Source: Deltaproteobacteria bacterium
Lineage (GTDB): Bacteria; Desulfobacterota; DSM-4660; Desulfatiglandales; HGW-15
Length of the DNA stretch: 13,094 nucleotides
Assembly (NCBI GenBank): GCA_030671095.1
Contig: DAOVAK010000027.1
Span: 1 to 13,094 of the forward strand
Direction: 5' to 3'
Shown here: positions 6,861 to 13,094 of the stretch, one piece after another
Position numbering within the stretch: position 1 is the first letter of the stretch
Layout of the letters: every line of letters begins with the position of its first letter
The notes under the pieces: model-generated
Told to the model about the DNA's origin: nothing
What the model saw: the letters and a program-made list of their open reading frames with translations, nothing else
Databases searched by the model: none
Made by a program: the position numbers and the translations under genes

Positions 6861-7478
6861 ATGGAAACATCTAAAAGAAAACTGACGGTTATTGATCAAA
6901 TTACCTCTTCCGACAAGGTGAGGAAAAAAATCATAGATACTGCCAGCATCCTCTATGTGAAGAAGGGATTCACTGCCACCTCCATAGAAGAGATATCCGA
7001 AAGGGCAGGCGTAAGTCTGCCGGTCACATACCACTATGTGAAGAAGAAATCGGAAATCATGAGATTGATCATGGAGGACGTGCTGAACACCTTTCAAGAG
7101 AGCTTAAAAAAAGAGATTGAAGGTATTGATGATCCAGAAGAGAAGCTGGCCATAGCCACAATTCTCTATTGCAGGGTGTTAGACAAGCAGAGGGAAAAGG
7201 TCCTTTTGATCTATCAAAAATCCAGGTCCTTGGATAAGGCATCCAAGGCTAGGGTGATGCAACTCGAGGTGGACGTATCCAAAATTTTCCGCGAAATCAT
7301 CGATGAGGGAATTCAAAAGGGGATATTCAAAGCGGTTGATGTGGATCTCATGGCCTACAATATTCTCATACTTGCCCATATGTGGGTGCTCAAAAGATGG
7401 CATTTCAAGAATCGTCTCACCCTTGACAAATATATCGACCTTCAACTCGTAACGATCCTCAACGCCTTGAGGGAATAG
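6861..7478 (+). CDS. TetR/AcrR-family transcriptional regulator
   Basis: This 205-residue protein has the TetR layout. An N-terminal helix-turn-helix domain spans about residues 18-67 (KKIIDTASILYVKKGFTATS, then IEEISERAGVSLPVTYHYV). An all-helical C-terminal ligand and dimer domain follows, to the end. These proteins are usually repressors released by a small molecule; the C-terminal half gives no ligand that I can name. Only 32 bases separate the preceding terminator from the ATG, with no recognisable promoter and only a weak ribosome site (AGGGTG, 12 bases away). Expression may depend on read-through from the dodecin gene, or the promoter may lie inside that gene. No divergent target gene adjoins it, so the regulated genes may be elsewhere. 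Confidence 0.92.
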   Translation: METSKRKLTVIDQITSSDKVRKKIIDTASILYVKKGFTATSIEEISERAGVSLPVTYHYVKKKSEIMRLIMEDVLNTFQESLKKEIEGIDDPEEKLAIATILYCRVLDKQREKVLLIYQKSRSLDKASKARVMQLEVDVSKIFREIIDEGIQKGIFKAVDVDLMAYNILILAHMWVLKRWHFKNRLTLDKYIDLQLVTILNALRE

Positions 7479-7514
7479 CTGCTATTGCTCGCCCCCCCCT
7501 TTAATGGTAGGGGT

Positions 7515-8177
7515 TCAGGAAGCCTTTTTCTCGAAAATAATGGTCGTTCTCTCTGATTCCCTGCCTGGCAGGGTGTAGGAAATCCTTTTATATATCGTTA
7601 GGCGATGGTCTTTTATGACCTGCCGATTCTCCTTGAGCTCATCCTCCACGCGTCCACCCATAAAAGTGACCAAAAGACCTCCCGCAGTCAATAGAGGTGC
7701 ACACCACGCGATGGTTTGGCCCGCCGGAGCCAATGCACGCGCCGTAATCAGGTGGTATCCCTCGGGATGAAGACTGTCCCCATCCTTTTCAATGCGCCCT
7801 CTTATCACTTCCGTTTCGTCCAGGTTTAACAGGCGGATGACATGTTTCAAGAAACTCACTTTTTTGGCGTTGGCCTCAAGAAGGTGGGCATTGAGCCATG
7901 GTTTGCAGATCTTTAGGGGGATGCCCGGAAGACCGGCCCCTGATCCCACATCAAGCAACCTCCCCGTCTCCGCAAGGTGGGGCACAGGAACGAGGGAGTC
8001 AAGCAAGAGCTCGAAGACCATTCTCTCCCGATGGGAGAGACCTGTCAGATTCATTCGCCGGTTCCACGTGCATAACTCATCCAGATAGATCTGGAAAAGA
8101 CCCAACTGGTCTTCTGATAACTCTATCCCGTAGTCAAGTGACTTTTCCCGCAGGACCAGGATTTCATCTTTATACAA
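7515..8177 (-). CDS. rsmG: 16S rRNA (guanine-527-N7)-methyltransferase
   Basis: RsmG (GidB) methylates G527 of 16S rRNA using S-adenosylmethionine. The 220 residues carry the family landmarks in order: WNRRMNLTGL (38-47), the SAM-binding loop LLDVGSGAGLPGIPL (74-88), LLEANAKKVSFL (99-110) and TARALAP (145-151). The start is TTG (8177-8175), two bases after the stop of the LOG-family gene, with only a weak GGTGG upstream, so coupled translation is likely. An ATG lies a few bases further in but is out of frame. It forms a two-gene leftward operon with the LOG gene. Loss of RsmG is known to give low-level streptomycin resistance; nothing here suggests loss of function. Confidence 0.95.
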   Translation of the reverse strand: MYKDEILVLREKSLDYGIELSEDQLGLFQIYLDELCTWNRRMNLTGLSHRERMVFELLLDSLVPVPHLAETGRLLDVGSGAGLPGIPLKICKPWLNAHLLEANAKKVSFLKHVIRLLNLDETEVIRGRIEKDGDSLHPEGYHLITARALAPAGQTIAWCAPLLTAGGLLVTFMGGRVEDELKENRQVIKDHRLTIYKRISYTLPGRESERTTIIFEKKAS

Positions 8178-8179
8178 GA

Positions 8180-8833
8180 TCAGACAACCACCATTTTTTT
8201 GATGATGCTAATGGCCTCCTCAGGGGTGTCCACAACGCTGAAGATATCAAGGTCTGATTCAGATATGGCCTTTGCTTTGAGGAGGGTATCCTTCATCCAG
8301 TCAATAAGCCCTTTCCAGTATTTTGAATCCATGAAGATGACTGGGAAGGACCGGATCCTCTCTGTCTGAATCAGAGTGAGAGACTCAAAGAGCTCATCAA
8401 GGGTTCCATAACCACCGGGCATAATGATATAGGCCACAGCATATTTCACAAACATCACTCTTCTGATGAAAAAATACTTAAAATCGAGTCGCATGTTGGC
8501 GTACTTATTCGGCTGCTGTTCATTCGGAAGGTGTATGTGCAGACCCACCGATTTTCCTCCAGCTTCAGCGGCCCCCTTGTTCGCCGCCTCCATGACCCCT
8601 GGACCACCACCGGAGATCACATTAAAACCATTCTCCACAAGTAAACGAGCCAAGGTCTCCGTGGCCTTATATGTAGCGCTTCTCCGCCCTGTCCGCGATG
8701 ACCCAAATATGGTTACAGCAGGGTGTACCTCAGGCATGATATCAAAACCATCTACGAATTCAGCCAGGATATTAAACATTCTCCAGCTATCTTGGACTGT
8801 AAGATCGTCAACAACATATTGCCTTTCACGCAT
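8180..8833 (-). CDS. LOG-family Rossmann-fold protein (TIGR00730 type)
   Basis: The 217 residues contain the two signatures of the LOG family: GGGPGVMEA (75-83) and PGGYGTLDE (139-147), with R124 and R125 between them. Family members hydrolyse nucleoside 5'-monophosphates to free base and ribose 5-phosphate. The plant LOG enzymes activate cytokinins this way, and many bacterial entries are still mislabelled lysine decarboxylases. The precise substrate cannot be read from the sequence. A striking purine run, GAGGAGGAGGAGGAG (8838-8852), ends a few bases before the ATG and provides an unusually rich ribosome site. It is first in an operon with rsmG, behind a near-consensus promoter at 8956-8984 and a leader of about 115 bases. 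Confidence 0.92.
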   Translation of the reverse strand: MRERQYVVDDLTVQDSWRMFNILAEFVDGFDIMPEVHPAVTIFGSSRTGRRSATYKATETLARLLVENGFNVISGGGPGVMEAANKGAAEAGGKSVGLHIHLPNEQQPNKYANMRLDFKYFFIRRVMFVKYAVAYIIMPGGYGTLDELFESLTLIQTERIRSFPVIFMDSKYWKGLIDWMKDTLLKAKAISESDLDIFSVVDTPEEAISIIKKMVVV

Positions 8834-8882
8834 TTATCTCCTCCTCCTCCTCAGGTGGGTGAAAAATAACGGACATCTCAAA

Positions 8883-8915
8883 AGGGGGCATTGAAGCCCC
8901 AAAAATCCTTGATTT
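8883..8915 (-). promoter_or_regulatory. Hairpins in the leader of the LOG-rsmG operon
   Basis: Read leftward, AAAAATC-AAG-GATTTTT is followed by GGGGC-TTCAAT-GCCCC and then CTTTTG. The second hairpin resembles a weak terminator (only four T). Both lie between the predicted transcription start (about 8949) and the start codon, so they could attenuate or stabilise the transcript. Confidence 0.35.
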
Positions 8916-8955
8916 TTCTGATTTTATTATTTAGCTTGCGGGGCGTATGGTCGCC

Positions 8956-8984
8956 ATGATATTTCTCAAGAGTAGGCCTGTCAA
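8956..8984 (-). promoter_or_regulatory. Near-consensus promoter of the LOG-rsmG operon
   Basis: Read leftward: TTGACA (8984-8979), a perfect -35 box; a 17-base spacer; then TATCAT (8961-8956), 5 of 6 for the -10 box. This is the best sigma-70-type promoter in the window. The expected start near 8949 leaves a leader of about 115 bases. Confidence 0.65.
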
Positions 8985-9040
8985 GAAATAGCCATATTAG
9001 CCTCCTTTGCTCCCGCTTTCGGGCGGTTCATGAATAAGGG

Positions 9041-9069
9041 AAACTCACCATTTTCCAGGTGAGTTTTTT
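9041..9069 (+). terminator. Intrinsic terminator in the aminotransferase leader
   Basis: AAACTCACC (9041-9049) pairs perfectly with GGTGAGTTT (9058-9066) over an eight-base loop, and the T-run spans 9064-9069. A smaller hairpin, CCCG-CTTT-CGGG (9012-9023), precedes it. No rightward gene lies upstream to need a terminator: the neighbour is transcribed away. The start codon of the aminotransferase follows 27 bases behind the T-run. It is therefore either an attenuator or the end of a short RNA. Confidence 0.7.
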
Positions 9070-9096
9070 AAATGCTGAGAGAGCCCCAAAATTTTC

Positions 9097-10083
9097 ATGG
9101 ATTTAGAAAGAATTACTAAAGACAATTTCTTCTCCCACATTGCTTCTGAAAAGATGCCATGGCAGGAAGATTATCTAGTCATGTACTCCAGCCAGTGGCG
9201 TGGCTTTGTCACAGATCCAGGTCTGATGACGGTTCCCATCGATGATCATCTGGTGCATAGGGGAGATGGGGTGTTTGATGTGATGCGATGTGTCAAAGGC
9301 AAAATATACCAGATGGAGGCGCACCTGCAGCGGCTTGAACGTTCGGCAAAATCCATTTCCCTCGATTTGCCTTCAGATTACCGCCAGATCAGGGATATTA
9401 TAAAAACCCTGATCTTGGCAGGGGGAGAAAAAGCGTGTCTCATCCGGGTCATTCTCTCCCGCGGTCCGGGAAGCTTTTCAACGAACCCCTATGAATGTCC
9501 ATTAAGCCATATGTACGTGGTTGTGGTCCGTTACCATAGCCTGCCGGAAAAGGTTTACCAGGATGGCATACCCATTGTTACAAGCAGAATACCCATCAAG
9601 AAATCCTACTTCGCTACCATAAAATCATGCAACTACTTGCCCAATGTCCTGATGAAAATGGAGGCCATTCAAGCGGCGTGCAAGTACTCGGTGGCGCTGG
9701 ATGAAGAGGGTTGCCTGGCAGAGGGCTCCACGGAAAACGTAGGTGTCGTATCCGGGGACGGCGTTCTCAAATTCCCCGGCTTTGAAAAGACCCTGGCTGG
9801 TATCACCGTTAAACGCATTTTTGAATTGGCGGAAGTGCTCGCCAGGGATGGCGTCATTCAGGATATCCAGTTTGAGAGGATCCCTTTGAACGAGGCCTAT
9901 CTTTGTTCAGAGGTGATGCTTTTTGGAACTTCTATTAACATACTCCCCGTGGTCAGCTTTGATGGAAAGACTATAGGTGACGGGGCACCTAGCCCTGTCT
10001 ATTTGAAATTGTCATCCCTTTTGTGGAAGGATATGCGTGAGAATAAGGATCTACTCACCAGCTTGGACTGGGAGTCAAAATAA
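9097..10083 (+). CDS. Class IV PLP-dependent aminotransferase
   Basis: This is a fold-type IV pyridoxal-phosphate enzyme, the family of branched-chain aminotransferase (IlvE), D-amino-acid aminotransferase and aminodeoxychorismate lyase (PabC). The 328 residues show HRGDGVFDVMR (54-64), the Schiff-base lysine K176 in TIKSCNYLPNVLMKMEA, E209 with N214 in AEGSTENVG, and the glycine/threonine loop near LFGTSINILPV. An N-terminal extension of about 30 residues makes it longer than PabC or D-amino-acid enzymes and close to IlvE in size. Substrate choice between these three groups cannot be settled by eye. The ribosome site is poor (GAGAG about 13 bases before the ATG). It is a single gene, divergent from LOG-rsmG, with a terminator hairpin just upstream. 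Confidence 0.92.
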   Translation: MDLERITKDNFFSHIASEKMPWQEDYLVMYSSQWRGFVTDPGLMTVPIDDHLVHRGDGVFDVMRCVKGKIYQMEAHLQRLERSAKSISLDLPSDYRQIRDIIKTLILAGGEKACLIRVILSRGPGSFSTNPYECPLSHMYVVVVRYHSLPEKVYQDGIPIVTSRIPIKKSYFATIKSCNYLPNVLMKMEAIQAACKYSVALDEEGCLAEGSTENVGVVSGDGVLKFPGFEKTLAGITVKRIFELAEVLARDGVIQDIQFERIPLNEAYLCSEVMLFGTSINILPVVSFDGKTIGDGAPSPVYLKLSSLLWKDMRENKDLLTSLDWESK

Positions 10084-10323
10084 TGGGTATGGGAACAGAT
10101 ATGGCCCTGCCTCTGGCCCATAGGGCCTCCGGTCCGGCTTCCGGCTCGACTCCGTCCCCGCTTCCAGCCCGACTCCGTCCCGTAGGGACTACGCCCCGGC
10201 TTCCGGCTCATAGAGCCTACAGCTCGGAGAGAGGGTAGCGCCTCGTGCTCAGAGAGGAAAAAATTTGGGATGACCGGTTAAAGGGAATTAGGATCTTAAG
10301 AATTCTTGATTCGGAGGTAAGTT
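10084..10323. repeat. GC-rich short tandem repeats and hairpins between genes
   Basis: A degenerate unit of 11-12 bases is repeated five times without gaps from 10125 to 10182: GCCTCCGGTCCG, GCTTCCGGCTCG, ACTCCGTCCCC, GCTTCCAGCCCG, ACTCCGTCCCG. Units 2-3 and 4-5 form two 23-base copies, 20 of 23 identical. GCTTCCGGCTC appears again at 10199-10209. Three small hairpins with ATA or GTA loops interleave: GGCCCATAGGGCC (10115-10127), TCCCGTAGGGA (10178-10188) and GGCTCATAGAGCC (10205-10217). The rest of the gap leads to the ribosome site of the second dodecin. No gene or clear promoter is seen. Confidence 0.65.
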
Positions 10324-10530
10324 ATGGAACGGGTAGCCAGGGTATCGGAGGTCATAGCCGCGTCACCTATCAGCTTCGACGAGGCTGTCAAGGCGGGTTT
10401 TGAGCGGGCCAACAGCACATTGCGAAACATTACCGGCCTGCGTATAATCGAACAAAGGGTCTCCGTTGAAGATGGAAAAATTAGCGAATACCGGGTGAGG
10501 ATGGAGGTCATCTTTGTGCTGGAAGCTTGA
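10324..10530 (+). CDS. Dodecin-family protein (copy 2)
   Basis: The 68 residues follow the dodecin pattern: strand VARVSEVIAAS, helix ISFDEAVKAGFERANSTLRN, then two strands (RIIEQRVSVEDGKI and EYRVRMEVIFVLEA). It belongs to the SFDEAV/TLRNI type of dodecin and differs clearly from copy 1, so they are old paralogues rather than a recent duplication. There is no Trp anywhere: the canonical flavin-stacking position is Gly38 (or Arg40 if aligned to its closer subfamily), and the flavin-contacting Gln is Arg57. GGAGG seven bases before the ATG is a good ribosome site. It stands alone, about 180 bases before the XRE-cupin gene and after a repeat-bearing gap. Confidence 0.88.
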   Translation: MERVARVSEVIAASPISFDEAVKAGFERANSTLRNITGLRIIEQRVSVEDGKISEYRVRMEVIFVLEA

Positions 10531-10619
10531 TGGCATTGATTTATAAGGCAGCAAGCAAACAGGTTGAGAGCCAGAAGCAATCTGTTGACAAAGTGTTTTT
10601 GATACCAGTTGCCCAGCCC

Positions 10620-10647
10620 TTGACCTAGAATACCATAAAATGATATT
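10620..10647 (+). promoter_or_regulatory. Possible promoter of the XRE-cupin/nfo operon
   Basis: TTGACC (10620-10625), a 16-base spacer and GATATT (10642-10647) make a weak sigma-70-type match in the 184-base gap before the XRE-cupin gene. A perfect TTGACA at 10585-10590 has no acceptable -10 box at normal spacing. Confidence 0.27.
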
Positions 10648-10714
10648 TATGAACCGGAAGGCCTTAGAACGGGGCGCAAGATCTGTGAGAGAGATGTAAA
10701 ACGGGAAAAACGAC

Positions 10715-11416
10715 ATGAGGAAAGAACAAAAAGGAAACGACCGAAAAGAGGCATACGAAGATTTCCTTACCGAAATCTCTCACCAATTTGCCAGGAGCGA
10801 GCAGGAAAAGGATTTCATGGAGAGCATCAGGCCAGAAGTCCCCGAAGAGCACATCACCGCCAATGTGGGTGAAAGGGTCAGACAAGTCAGGGATAAACAG
10901 GGATTGAGTCTTGAGGATGTCTCCCAGAGGACGGACATTGATGTCTCAATGCTCTCCCAAATCGAGGAGGGAGCCGTAGCACCCCCATTGGGAACCATCA
11001 TCAAACTGGCCAAGGCCCTAGAGATGAGAATGGGTTATTTCATCTCAGGCGAACAGGACATGCCCTACACCATTGTCCGGCACCGTGATAGAAAAGTGGT
11101 GTCCCGATATGATTCCAAGAAAGCAAAATATTATGGATATGAGTACGAGTCTTTGGCCCCTCACAAAAAAGACAGACATATGGAACCATTTCTGGTGACA
11201 CTTGAAGCTGCCGAGACAGAAGAAGAAAGATCAACCCACGACGGGCAGGAGTTTATCTTTGTCTTGCAGGGGCAGATGGAGGTTCGGCTGGGCGAGGAAG
11301 TACATATATTAGATCCTGGGGATGCCATCTATTACGACTCCACGGTTCCCCATCTGGTAAAGGCCCACGGTAAGAAAACCACGAAGATCCTGGCGGTTCT
11401 CTACGCAGAAAGATAA
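10715..11416 (+). CDS. XRE-family regulator with C-terminal cupin domain
   Basis: This 233-residue transcription factor has an XRE helix-turn-helix at about 51-111 (VGERVRQVRDKQGLSLEDVS, then ISQIEEG-type recognition) and a cupin sensor at about 155-230. The cupin motifs are HDGQE (H175, E179) and PGDAIYYDSTVPH (H213), enough for a metal or small-ligand site, although the usual first HxH is reduced to one His. The first 40-50 residues are a charged extension. The ATG at 10715 has a poor ribosome site. ATG 10817 (residue 35), preceded by AGGAAAAGG, is a credible alternative start that keeps both domains. It is followed after one base by nfo, so regulator and repair enzyme are probably co-transcribed; a shared role is not shown. 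Confidence 0.92.
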   Translation: MRKEQKGNDRKEAYEDFLTEISHQFARSEQEKDFMESIRPEVPEEHITANVGERVRQVRDKQGLSLEDVSQRTDIDVSMLSQIEEGAVAPPLGTIIKLAKALEMRMGYFISGEQDMPYTIVRHRDRKVVSRYDSKKAKYYGYEYESLAPHKKDRHMEPFLVTLEAAETEEERSTHDGQEFIFVLQGQMEVRLGEEVHILDPGDAIYYDSTVPHLVKAHGKKTTKILAVLYAER

Positions 11417-11417
11417 G

Positions 11418-12290
11418 ATGCCACTGCTCGGCGCCCACATGTCCATCGCTGGTGGTCTGTATAGGGCACCCCTAAAGGGTAGAGAGGCAGGATGTCAAGC
11501 CATTCAGATTTTTACCAGGAACCGGAACCGATGGAAGAGCAAAAAACTATCCACAAAGGAAATTGATCTTTTTCATAAGGCCTGTGAGGAGACATCTATC
11601 CGTGTTGTGGCTGCTCACAGCAGCTATTTGATCAACCTGGCCTCAACCCGCTCCCATGTCTTTGAAAAATCTGTTCATGCTCTTCTCCAGGAATTGGAAA
11701 GAGTGGAACGGTTAGAGATCCCCTATCTGGTGATGCATCCGGGAGCCCATGTGGGGGGTGGAGAGATGAAAGGGCTGAAGCGAATAGCTGGTGCGCTCAA
11801 TGGGGTCCTGGAACGGACGAGCGATTATCGTGTGAAAATCCTGTTGGAGACGACGGCCGGTCAGGGAACAAGCCTGGGATATCGACTGGAGCACCTTGCT
11901 GAAATATTGGAAATGACCGAATCCCAGGAACGATTGGGGGTCTGTATCGATACATGCCATGCCTTTGCGGCAGGCTATGATTTTAGGACCGCGAAAGCCT
12001 ATAGGCAATTCCTACAAGAATTTGATAGAATATTGGGATTGGACCGCTTGAGGCTCTTTCACATCAATGATTCCAAGAACGGGTTCGGATCGAGGGTAGA
12101 TAGACATGAACATCCTGGGGCCGGATTTATTGGCTTGAAGGCCTTCTCCTTTTTCCTGAATGATCCGAAACTTGCTCACTTGCCCTTTTTGATAGAAACA
12201 CCTAAAGGCAAGAATAAAGAGGGACTGGATTGGGATATGGTAAATCTGAACCTTTTGAGAAGTCTAATCAAGAAGGCGAACCATAAATGA
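11418..12290 (+). CDS. nfo: Endonuclease IV (AP endonuclease)
   Basis: Endonuclease IV cuts the DNA backbone at abasic sites and removes blocked 3' ends in base-excision repair. The 290 residues keep all nine ligands of the trinuclear zinc site: H67, H107, E144, D178, H181, H215, D228, H230 and E260. These lie in the three family signatures LVMHPGAHVGGG, GVCIDTCHAFAAGYD and HINDSKNGFGSRVDRHEHPG. Length and residue numbering are within one or two of the E. coli enzyme. ATG follows the XRE-cupin stop by a single base, and the TGA overlaps the ATG of the DUF1178 gene (ATGA), so the genes form a coupled operon. Confidence 0.97.
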   Translation: MPLLGAHMSIAGGLYRAPLKGREAGCQAIQIFTRNRNRWKSKKLSTKEIDLFHKACEETSIRVVAAHSSYLINLASTRSHVFEKSVHALLQELERVERLEIPYLVMHPGAHVGGGEMKGLKRIAGALNGVLERTSDYRVKILLETTAGQGTSLGYRLEHLAEILEMTESQERLGVCIDTCHAFAAGYDFRTAKAYRQFLQEFDRILGLDRLRLFHINDSKNGFGSRVDRHEHPGAGFIGLKAFSFFLNDPKLAHLPFLIETPKGKNKEGLDWDMVNLNLLRSLIKKANHK

Positions 12291-12712
12291 TAGCATTTGA
12301 TCTAGAGTGTTCTGAAGGGCACATATTTGAGGCCTGGTTCAATAACACGCAATCATTTGAGGAGCAGAGGGCCAAGGGAATGATCAGCTGCCCATATTGT
12401 AGCGATACCCATGTGAGGAAAGTTATCTCTCCTGTGGCCACCAAGACCTCTTCTCAACCTGACGCGAAAAGAGACGCGGAGGCCATCGATTATAGTCGAC
12501 TGGCGAAGGAAATAGTGGATTACGTGGACAAAAACTTTGATGATGTGGGGACAGACTTCGCCAAAGAAGCATTGAAAATGCACTATGATGTGGCAGAGAA
12601 GCGAAATATTAAGGGATCAGCGACTGCGGATGAAGAGAAGATGTTGCAGGATGAAGGGATCGAATTCTTCAAGCTCCCCATCCCCAAGATAGATGACGAC
12701 AAAAAGAACTGA
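12287..12712 (+). CDS. DUF1178 zinc-ribbon-like protein
   Basis: The 141 residues match the DUF1178 family: the opening CSEGHIFEAWFNNTQSFEEQ with C8 and H12, then ISCPYCSD with C35-x2-C38, likely a metal-binding knuckle, followed by KVISP. The middle (about 65-115) is helical and the end is acidic with a short lysine tail. The function of the family is unknown. The ATG overlaps the nfo stop by four bases, so translation is coupled; whether it serves DNA repair is open. Confidence 0.9.
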   Translation: MIAFDLECSEGHIFEAWFNNTQSFEEQRAKGMISCPYCSDTHVRKVISPVATKTSSQPDAKRDAEAIDYSRLAKEIVDYVDKNFDDVGTDFAKEALKMHYDVAEKRNIKGSATADEEKMLQDEGIEFFKLPIPKIDDDKKN

Positions 12713-12720
12713 TTCTCCTT

Positions 12721-13077
12721 ATGAAACAGAAATACAAGATACTATCCGTCATACTCCTTAGTTCTCTTGTCATCTTTTTTTTCCTCAGCATCTATATTAC
12801 GGTTGAGGAGAAAATTCCGCGCAATGCCGTTGTGATAGTCACGGAGGAGGACAAACTTTACCACTCAATTCACTTTGATCATGTTTGTGTGGCTGGTAAA
12901 AGGGCCAATACGATGACATTAGGCGAGGCGCTTTCCAGGGGGTACAAACCACACGACCATGATCAGTCCCTTGGGTATTTTAAAGGGAACAGGCGCTTTC
13001 TGTTTCATCATCTTCTCTCCAAAATCGGGGTGCAAGCGAATAGCCGTTGGGATAAGAATGGCAATTGGTTGTGGTAA
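12721..13077 (+). CDS. Small membrane-anchored protein of unknown function
   Basis: The 118 residues begin with a short basic stretch and one hydrophobic segment (about 7-28, ILSVILLSSLVIFFFLSIYI). This is a signal anchor or uncleaved signal, so the remainder probably faces the periplasm. The soluble part reads VVIVTEEDKLYHSIHFDHVC, then MTLGEALSRGYKP-HDHD. This layout recalls the small YHxxxC...MTLxEAxxxGYxPCxxC motif found at the end of secreted nucleases and other surface proteins. Here the final CxxC is replaced by HDHD (78-81), and H51 and H54 stand near the place of the first Cys. A metal site built from His is conceivable but not shown. It starts eight bases after the DUF1178 stop, without a clear ribosome site, so it is probably part of the same operon. 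Confidence 0.78.
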   Translation: MKQKYKILSVILLSSLVIFFFLSIYITVEEKIPRNAVVIVTEEDKLYHSIHFDHVCVAGKRANTMTLGEALSRGYKPHDHDQSLGYFKGNRRFLFHHLLSKIGVQANSRWDKNGNWLW

Positions 13078-13094
13078 ACCCCTGTGTGCCCCTC

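Noticed and set aside
7488..7514. A terminator between the TetR gene and rsmG
   Set aside because: The C-run and G-run can pair only weakly and neither strand has a T-tract after the stem.
9999..10211. A leftward frame crossing the end of the aminotransferase and the repeats
   Set aside because: It is a shadow of a real gene and of low-complexity repeats, with no plausible ribosome site.
10115..10217. A CRISPR array
   Set aside because: The repeats are adjacent, short and degenerate, with no unique spacers and no cas genes.

Overview
The window reads as a stretch of chromosome from a Gram-negative bacterium of the Desulfobacterota (former Deltaproteobacteria) type. I infer this from the mix of gene families (a MurA with all the Escherichia coli-type catalytic residues, ComEC, RsmG, endonuclease IV, DUF1178, LOG-family and Mut7-C proteins, a lysine-tailed nucleoid-type protein and two dodecins) and from the moderate GC content. 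No marker gene fixes the taxon. There is no phage, transposase, CRISPR array, tRNA or rRNA, and most of the window is ordinary housekeeping DNA.

Left part (1-4708). Bases 3-71 are probably the last codons of a rightward gene, followed by a terminator-like hairpin. A leftward operon then runs from a promoter near 4681-4708: murA (peptidoglycan precursor synthesis), comEC one base behind it (DNA uptake channel) and, 91 bases further on, a small metallo-beta-lactamase-fold hydrolase.

Middle (4709-7478). A 474-base gene-free stretch holds a cluster of GC-rich hairpins framed by a direct repeat. Next comes a rightward Mut7-C/zinc-ribbon protein, convergent with a leftward 94-residue protein with an extremely lysine-rich tail that has its own promoter and terminator. 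A 600-base gap follows, with little in it beyond promoters and one doubtful small ORF. Then come a dodecin with a strong terminator and a TetR-family regulator.

Right part (7515-13094). rsmG and a LOG-family protein form a leftward pair behind a near-consensus promoter with a structured leader. Divergent from them is a class IV aminotransferase whose start lies just behind an intrinsic terminator hairpin, which suggests attenuation or a small RNA. A repeat-bearing gap leads to a second dodecin, and then to a tightly packed rightward operon: XRE-cupin regulator, nfo (abasic-site repair), a DUF1178 zinc-ribbon protein and a small membrane-anchored protein.

The points most worth a second look are small ones. 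Both dodecins lack the residues that hold flavin. The Mut7-C protein has lost acidic residues expected in its active site. A terminator stands in the aminotransferase leader. Two unrelated intergenic repeat clusters are present. The last small protein has a His-rich replacement for an expected CxxC. I did not find a convincing new multi-gene system.
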